From assembly GCF_013407855.1 (NCBI RefSeq), contig NZ_JACBZH010000001.1, positions 4,526,001 to 4,590,000 of the forward strand: a DNA stretch of 64,000 nt. Reading direction: 5' to 3'. Shown here piece by piece: positions 60,174 to 64,000 of this stretch. Position 1 is the first letter of the stretch. Each line of letters opens with the position of its first letter. Both the position numbers and the translations under genes were made by a program. The notes below the pieces were generated by a model. That model ran no database searches. It saw only the letters and a program-made list of their open reading frames with translations, and had not been told where the DNA came from. This DNA comes from Actinopolymorpha rutila. Its GTDB lineage: Bacteria > Actinomycetota > Actinomycetes > Propionibacteriales > Actinopolymorphaceae.

Positions 60174-60905
60174 GTGAAGCTCTCGATCCTCGTCCCCGTG
60201 TACAACGAGGTGGCGACGTTCGATCTGGTCCGCAAGCGGATCCTCGACGTCGACTACCCCTGTGACGTCGAGGTCGTCGTGGTCGACGACGGCAGCACCG
60301 ACGGCACCGCCGACCTGCTCGCCGCGGTGGACGACCCACGGGTGGTGGTCCACCACCACGACGTGAACCGCGGCAAGGGCGCGGCCATCGCGACCGCGGC
60401 GAGGATCGCCTCGGGGACGCACCTGACGATCTGCGACGCAGATCTGGAGTACGACCCGGACGACATCCCGAGCCTGCTGCGCCCGGTGCTCGACGGGGAC
60501 GCCGAGGTGGTCTACGGCACCCGCACGTTCAGCAGCCACACGTCGTTCTCGTTCTGGTTCGTGCTCGGCAACCGGGCCGTGACGACGTTCGCGAACGTGT
60601 TGTTCAACTGCTACATCCGCGATCTGGAAACCTGCTTCAAGCTGATGCCGCTGGACCTCTACCGCCGGCTCGGCGTCCGCTCGGCGGGCTTCGGCATGGA
60701 GGCCGAGGTGACCGGCAAACTGCTGCGCGCCGGCTACCGGCCCTACGAGGTGCCGATCTCCTACACCGCGCGCAGCCGCGCCGAGGGCAAGAAGCTCACC
60801 TGGCGCGACGGTGTCGAGGCGCTGTGGATCCTGCTCCGCATCCGGGCGGGGCTCGACCGCACGGGCAAGGGGCAGACGAGTCCGGACCGGGCGGGTCGCG
60901 CCTGA
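60174..60905 (+). CDS. Family 2 glycosyltransferase (dolichyl-phosphate mannose synthase-like)
   Basis: 243 residues. The GT-A fold starts at once (SILVPVYNEVATF); VVVDDGSTDGT holds the nucleotide-sugar binding Asp, and ICDADLEYDPDDI is the DxD-type motif. GLYRRLGVR-like MPLDLYRRLGV and the RSRAEGKKLTWRDG loop are typical of polyprenyl-phosphate glycosyltransferases. It probably makes a polyprenyl-phosphate sugar used by the GT-C enzyme encoded eight bases downstream. GTG 60174 follows GGAGAAG. Confidence 0.9.
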   Translation: MKLSILVPVYNEVATFDLVRKRILDVDYPCDVEVVVVDDGSTDGTADLLAAVDDPRVVVHHHDVNRGKGAAIATAARIASGTHLTICDADLEYDPDDIPSLLRPVLDGDAEVVYGTRTFSSHTSFSFWFVLGNRAVTTFANVLFNCYIRDLETCFKLMPLDLYRRLGVRSAGFGMEAEVTGKLLRAGYRPYEVPISYTARSRAEGKKLTWRDGVEALWILLRIRAGLDRTGKGQTSPDRAGRA

Positions 60906-60913
60906 CCGGCGGG

Positions 60914-62539
60914 ATGCTCCGGCGGTCGGTCTCGCCCGCCACCGCGGCGCTGGCGCTGGTCACCGTCGCCGGGATCGGCATCCGCCTCGGCCTGTGGTGG
61001 CAGGACCGCGCGTTCTGGCGGGACGAGCTCTCCCTGGTGCAGAGCCTGGACGCCTTCCCCGCCTCTCGGCTCGCCGGGCCGCTCGCGGACGCGCAGTCGG
61101 CGCCGCCGCTGTGGCTGCTCGCGGTCCGCGCGGTCACGACGGTGGCCGGGGACGGCGAGCGGGCGTACCGGCTGGTGGCCCTGGTCTGCGGCTGCGCGAC
61201 GCTGGTCGTGCTGGCGATGCTGGCCGCCGCGCTGGTCCGGCACCGGTGGGCGGCGGTGGTGCCGGTGCTGGCGTTCGCCACCATCTCCCAGCTGGTCTTC
61301 TACACCGCGCAGACCAAGCAGTACACCGCGGACACCCTGTCGGTGAGCTGGCTGCTGCTGGCCGGTGTCCGGCTGCTGAGCGAGGGTGATGATGACGGTG
61401 ACGGCAGGGCTGCCCGGCGGTGGGAGCCGGCGTGGTACGTCTGCCTGGTCGTACTGCCCTGGTGTTCGCACGCGTTCATGCTCTGTGCGCCTGTGGTCGC
61501 CGGCTGGGTGAGCCTCGTCCGGTACCGCCGCGGTGAACGCCGGCTGCGCACGCTCACGGCCGGGTTGGCCCTGCCGGCCGTCTCGGTGCTGGCGGCCGCA
61601 CTGCTCGCCCGGCACCTGACCGGCCAGGTCAGCGACTTCGCGACGTACTGGGCCGGCTTCTTCGGCCCGCGCGGCGCCGACCTAGCCGGCTGGCTGGACT
61701 GGCACCGCTTCGTGTTCACCGACCTCGCGCTCCGGGAGCTCGGCTTTCGCGCCTGGTGGGGATGGTTGCCGGTGCTCGCCGGATTCGCGGTCGCGCTGCG
61801 CCGCCGGGCGGACATCGCGGTCCTGCCGGCACTGCCCCTGCACGCCGGCTACGTCGCCGGCGTCCTCGGGATCTATCCGTTCGGCGCGCGGCTGGTGTTG
61901 TTCTGCGTGCCCGGCCTCCTGTGCTACCTCGCCCTGCTGATCGACGGCCTGGTCGACGGGGTGGCCGGCGCACTGCGGCGCCGGCCGGTCGGCGCTGTGG
62001 CCGGTGGCGTGGCCGGCCTGCTGGTGCTCGCGACGTGCTGGACGACGCCGGCACGACTCGGCCACGACCTGAACTACCTCTACGGCGTGGACGACTACCG
62101 GACGGCGTTCGCGCTCGTCGCGTCGAAATGGCAGCCCGGTGACGTGCTGGTCGTGGGCAACGGCGACCGGGCCGCCGCCCGGGTGTACGGCCCGAGGTTT
62201 CACCTTCCGGCGACGGGGTTGCTGCGCGCGATCCGCACCCCGGACGAGCGCCCGCGCGCACGTTGCCCGATGCCGCGGGAGGTCACGACCGCCAACCGGG
62301 TCTGGCTGCTCACCGGCGACGTCGTTCCGGTGTACGCCGGACCGCCCAGCAGGTATGCGATCGTGGCCCCGATGCTGGACCGCTACCACGTCGGCTGGCA
62401 GCAGGTGCGGGGCCGGGTGACGGTGCAGGCGGTGGTGCACGGACGCGCCTCGAACGCCCGGCCCGCTCGCTGCCTGGACTACGCGCCGGTCGGGCCGCCC
62501 GGAAGTCCGGAGCTTCCCCCGCGGCTGCCCGCGTCGTGA
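60914..62539 (+). CDS. GT-C type membrane glycosyltransferase-like protein
   Basis: 541 residues. About ten membrane helices; the first periplasmic loop has FWRDELSLVQSLD, an acidic motif as in GT39-like lipid-linked sugar transferases, and TKQYTADTLSV follows. The soluble C-terminal part (from about 415) lies outside. It should use the polyprenyl-phosphate sugar made by the upstream GT2 enzyme. Acceptor unknown. Its last 61 bases overlap the convergent rdgB gene. Confidence 0.82.
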   Translation: MLRRSVSPATAALALVTVAGIGIRLGLWWQDRAFWRDELSLVQSLDAFPASRLAGPLADAQSAPPLWLLAVRAVTTVAGDGERAYRLVALVCGCATLVVLAMLAAALVRHRWAAVVPVLAFATISQLVFYTAQTKQYTADTLSVSWLLLAGVRLLSEGDDDGDGRAARRWEPAWYVCLVVLPWCSHAFMLCAPVVAGWVSLVRYRRGERRLRTLTAGLALPAVSVLAAALLARHLTGQVSDFATYWAGFFGPRGADLAGWLDWHRFVFTDLALRELGFRAWWGWLPVLAGFAVALRRRADIAVLPALPLHAGYVAGVLGIYPFGARLVLFCVPGLLCYLALLIDGLVDGVAGALRRRPVGAVAGGVAGLLVLATCWTTPARLGHDLNYLYGVDDYRTAFALVASKWQPGDVLVVGNGDRAAARVYGPRFHLPATGLLRAIRTPDERPRARCPMPREVTTANRVWLLTGDVVPVYAGPPSRYAIVAPMLDRYHVGWQQVRGRVTVQAVVHGRASNARPARCLDYAPVGPPGSPELPPRLPAS

Positions 62540-63195
62540 CGGCCGGCGAAGCCGGCCCGATCGCCGCCGCAGGCCGGGTCGGGCAGGTGGACCGCGAGCA
62601 ACGGGACCAGCTCGCGCAGCGCCCGGCCGCGGTGGCTCACCGCGTCCTTCTCCTCCGCCGACATCTGGGCGAACGTGCGGGTGCCGCCCTCGGGCACGAA
62701 CAGCGGGTCGTAGCCGAACCCGCCGTCGGCGCGCGGCTCGGTGGCGACGGTGCCGGCGACCCGTCCCTCCACCACGTGCTCCTGGCCGCCGGGGAGGACC
62801 AGCGCCACGCAGGCGACGAACGCCGCGCCCCGGCGCTGCGCGGGCACGTCGGCCAGCTGCGCCAGGAGCAGCGCGTTGTTGCGGGCGTCGTCCTTGTCCA
62901 CGCCCGACCAGCGCGCCGACAGCACGCCCGGCATGCCGTTCAGCGCGTCGACGCACAGGCCGCTGTCGTCGGCGACCGCGGGTAATCCCGAATGCGCGAA
63001 CGCCGCACGGGCCTTCAGCAACGCGTTGCCGGCGAAGGTGGCCTCGGTCTCTGCGGGCTCGTCGTAGGACGCGACGTCGTCCAGGCTGAGCACCTCGACG
63101 TCGGGCAGCTGGGGGCGAAGGATCCGGTCGAGCTCGGCCAGCTTCTTGCGGTTGTGCGTGGCCAGCAGGATCTGTCGCCGCACGCCGGTCCCCAT
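62479..63195 (-). CDS. rdgB: XTP/dITP diphosphatase
   Basis: 238 residues. Nucleotide house-cleaning enzyme that hydrolyses ITP, XTP and dITP. ILLATHNRKKLAEL at the N-terminus (SHNxxK-type), TFAGNALLKARA, ADDSGLCVDAL, GGFGYDPLFVP and SHRGRAL are all conserved. ATG 63195 is used; GTG 63207 is an alternative. The last 35 residues (CGGDRAGFAGRHDAG onward) are a non-family extension antisense to the GT-C gene. It is downstream of rph, the usual actinobacterial order. Confidence 0.95.
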   Translation of the reverse strand: MGTGVRRQILLATHNRKKLAELDRILRPQLPDVEVLSLDDVASYDEPAETEATFAGNALLKARAAFAHSGLPAVADDSGLCVDALNGMPGVLSARWSGVDKDDARNNALLLAQLADVPAQRRGAAFVACVALVLPGGQEHVVEGRVAGTVATEPRADGGFGYDPLFVPEGGTRTFAQMSAEEKDAVSHRGRALRELVPLLAVHLPDPACGGDRAGFAGRHDAGSRGGSSGLPGGPTGA

Positions 63196-63208
63196 CGCCG
63201 TCACCACC

Positions 63209-63952
63209 TCACCGTGCCGACCCGGCCGGCAGGTCGACGGCGAGGGCCTCCGACTGGGCGCGGGTGAGCTCGGCGCACCCGATCGCTGACAGCTCCAGCA
63301 GCCCGTCGAGCAGCTTGCGGTCGAACGGCTCCCGCTCGGCCGTGCCCTGCACCTCGACGTAACGCCCGTCGCCGGTCATCACGACGTTCATGTCGGTGTC
63401 GGCGCGCACGTCTTCCTCGTAACACAGGTCGAGCATGGGCACACCGCCCACCACGCCGACCGACACCGCGCTCACCGAGTCGATCAGCGCCTGCCCCTTC
63501 AGCGCGCCCTTCCGCTCCAGGTGCCGCACGGCGTCGACCAGGGCGACGTAGGCGCCGGTGATCGCCGCGGTGCGGGTGCCGCCGTCGGCCTGCAGCACGT
63601 CGCAGTCGAGCACGATGGTGTTTTCACCCAGGGCAGCGTGGTCGATCACGGCCCGCAGAGAACGCCCGACCAGGCGAGAGATCTCCATCGTCCGGCCGCC
63701 GATCTTGCCCTTGACCGACTCGCGCGCGCTGCGGGTGTTGGTCGAGCGGGGAAGCATGGCGTATTCGGCGGTGACCCAGCCCTCGCCGGAGTCGCGCCGC
63801 CAGCGGGGCACCCCCTCGGTCACGCTGGCCGCGCACAGCACCCTGGTGCGCCCGAACTCGACCAGGACCGAACCCTCGGCGTGGTCGAGCCAGCCCCGGG
63901 TGATCGAGACCGGTCGCAACTGCTCGGCGGATCGGCCGTCCACTCTCGTCAT
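63209..63952 (-). CDS. rph: Ribonuclease PH
   Basis: 247 residues. Phosphorolytic 3'-5' exoribonuclease that trims tRNA 3' ends. [24 protein letters not shown] at the start (core [16 protein letters not shown]), [42 protein letters not shown] and the metal site [18 protein letters not shown] (core [12 protein letters not shown]) are all intact. ATG 63952 fits the family start; 63961 and 63973 are alternatives. rdgB follows after 13 bases. Confidence 0.96.
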   Translation of the reverse strand: MTRVDGRSAEQLRPVSITRGWLDHAEGSVLVEFGRTRVLCAASVTEGVPRWRRDSGEGWVTAEYAMLPRSTNTRSARESVKGKIGGRTMEISRLVGRSLRAVIDHAALGENTIVLDCDVLQADGGTRTAAITGAYVALVDAVRHLERKGALKGQALIDSVSAVSVGVVGGVPMLDLCYEEDVRADTDMNVVMTGDGRYVEVQGTAEREPFDRKLLDGLLELSAIGCAELTRAQSEALAVDLPAGSAR

Positions 63953-64000
63953 GCTCGTCATGGGGCCGACCATACCGATCCATGCCGACAGGCATCGCAG

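Overview
The window is chromosomal DNA of a high-GC actinomycete. Third codon positions are mostly G or C, GTG starts are common, and the gene content (DUF222-HNH nuclease, DUF5709, PDGLE, two ATP-dependent DNA ligases, an ECF42-type sigma factor, a fused glycine betaine synthase) fits a free-living soil actinobacterium. My impression is a member of Propionibacteriales, but no marker in the window proves the genus. I see no rRNA operon, CRISPR array, intact insertion sequence or prophage.

Layout. 1-6.3 kb: start of a DEAD-box helicase, a tRNA-like element with an abnormal anticodon loop, an APH-like kinase, a DUF222-HNH nuclease, a truncated DUF402 protein and a cytochrome P450-ferredoxin pair. 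6.4-13 kb: LigD-like ligase, solo oligopeptide-type binding protein, PNPOx-like protein and a GH13 glucosidase of odd composition. 13-19.2 kb: sensor kinase, two response regulators, SRPBCC protein, phytoene-desaturase-like oxidoreductase and DUF5709 protein. 19.5-22.7 kb: glycine betaine synthase fusion and a second-type clpP pair. 22.8-29.8 kb: a sugar module (secreted clan GH-A hydrolase divergent from an ABC importer), then a TetR/SRPBCC pair around a clear operator. 29.8-40.3 kb: HtrA-like protease, GGDEF protein with a coupled leader ORF, AAA/VWA pair, oligoribonuclease, tRNA-His, a lone HicB-like protein, an F420-reductase-like protein, and an oxidoreductase whose stop codon lies inside tRNA-Lys.

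40.3-45.3 kb is a patchy accessory stretch behind tRNA-Lys. It holds an unknown basic protein, a decayed arginase fragment, a copy of the tRNA-Lys 3' part inside a DinB gene, a flavin oxidoreductase, a LigC-like ligase and a degenerate ORF. 45.1-52.4 kb has small membrane proteins, a second DinB protein, a YCII/ECF42 sigma pair overlapping a GlsB-like gene antisense, a VOC protein, two adjacent orphan MASE1 proteins and a PASTA-like lipoprotein. 52.8-56.5 kb holds an Mrr-like protein with an eroded active site, a FUSC transporter, a GroES-like protein and DUF3618. 56.6-59.4 kb is a cbiM-PDGLE-cbiQ-cbiO nickel/cobalt importer with a candidate Nur box, divergent from a PrxQ peroxiredoxin. The right end has tRNA-Leu, a GT2/GT-C pair, and rdgB and rph in the usual actinobacterial order.

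The best candidates for something new are small: the tRNA-like element before the helicase, the coupled leader ORF of the GGDEF gene, the tRNA-Lys overlap and 3'-end duplication, the Mrr-like protein without its catalytic residues, and the Nur-box prediction. I did not find a convincing large undescribed system.
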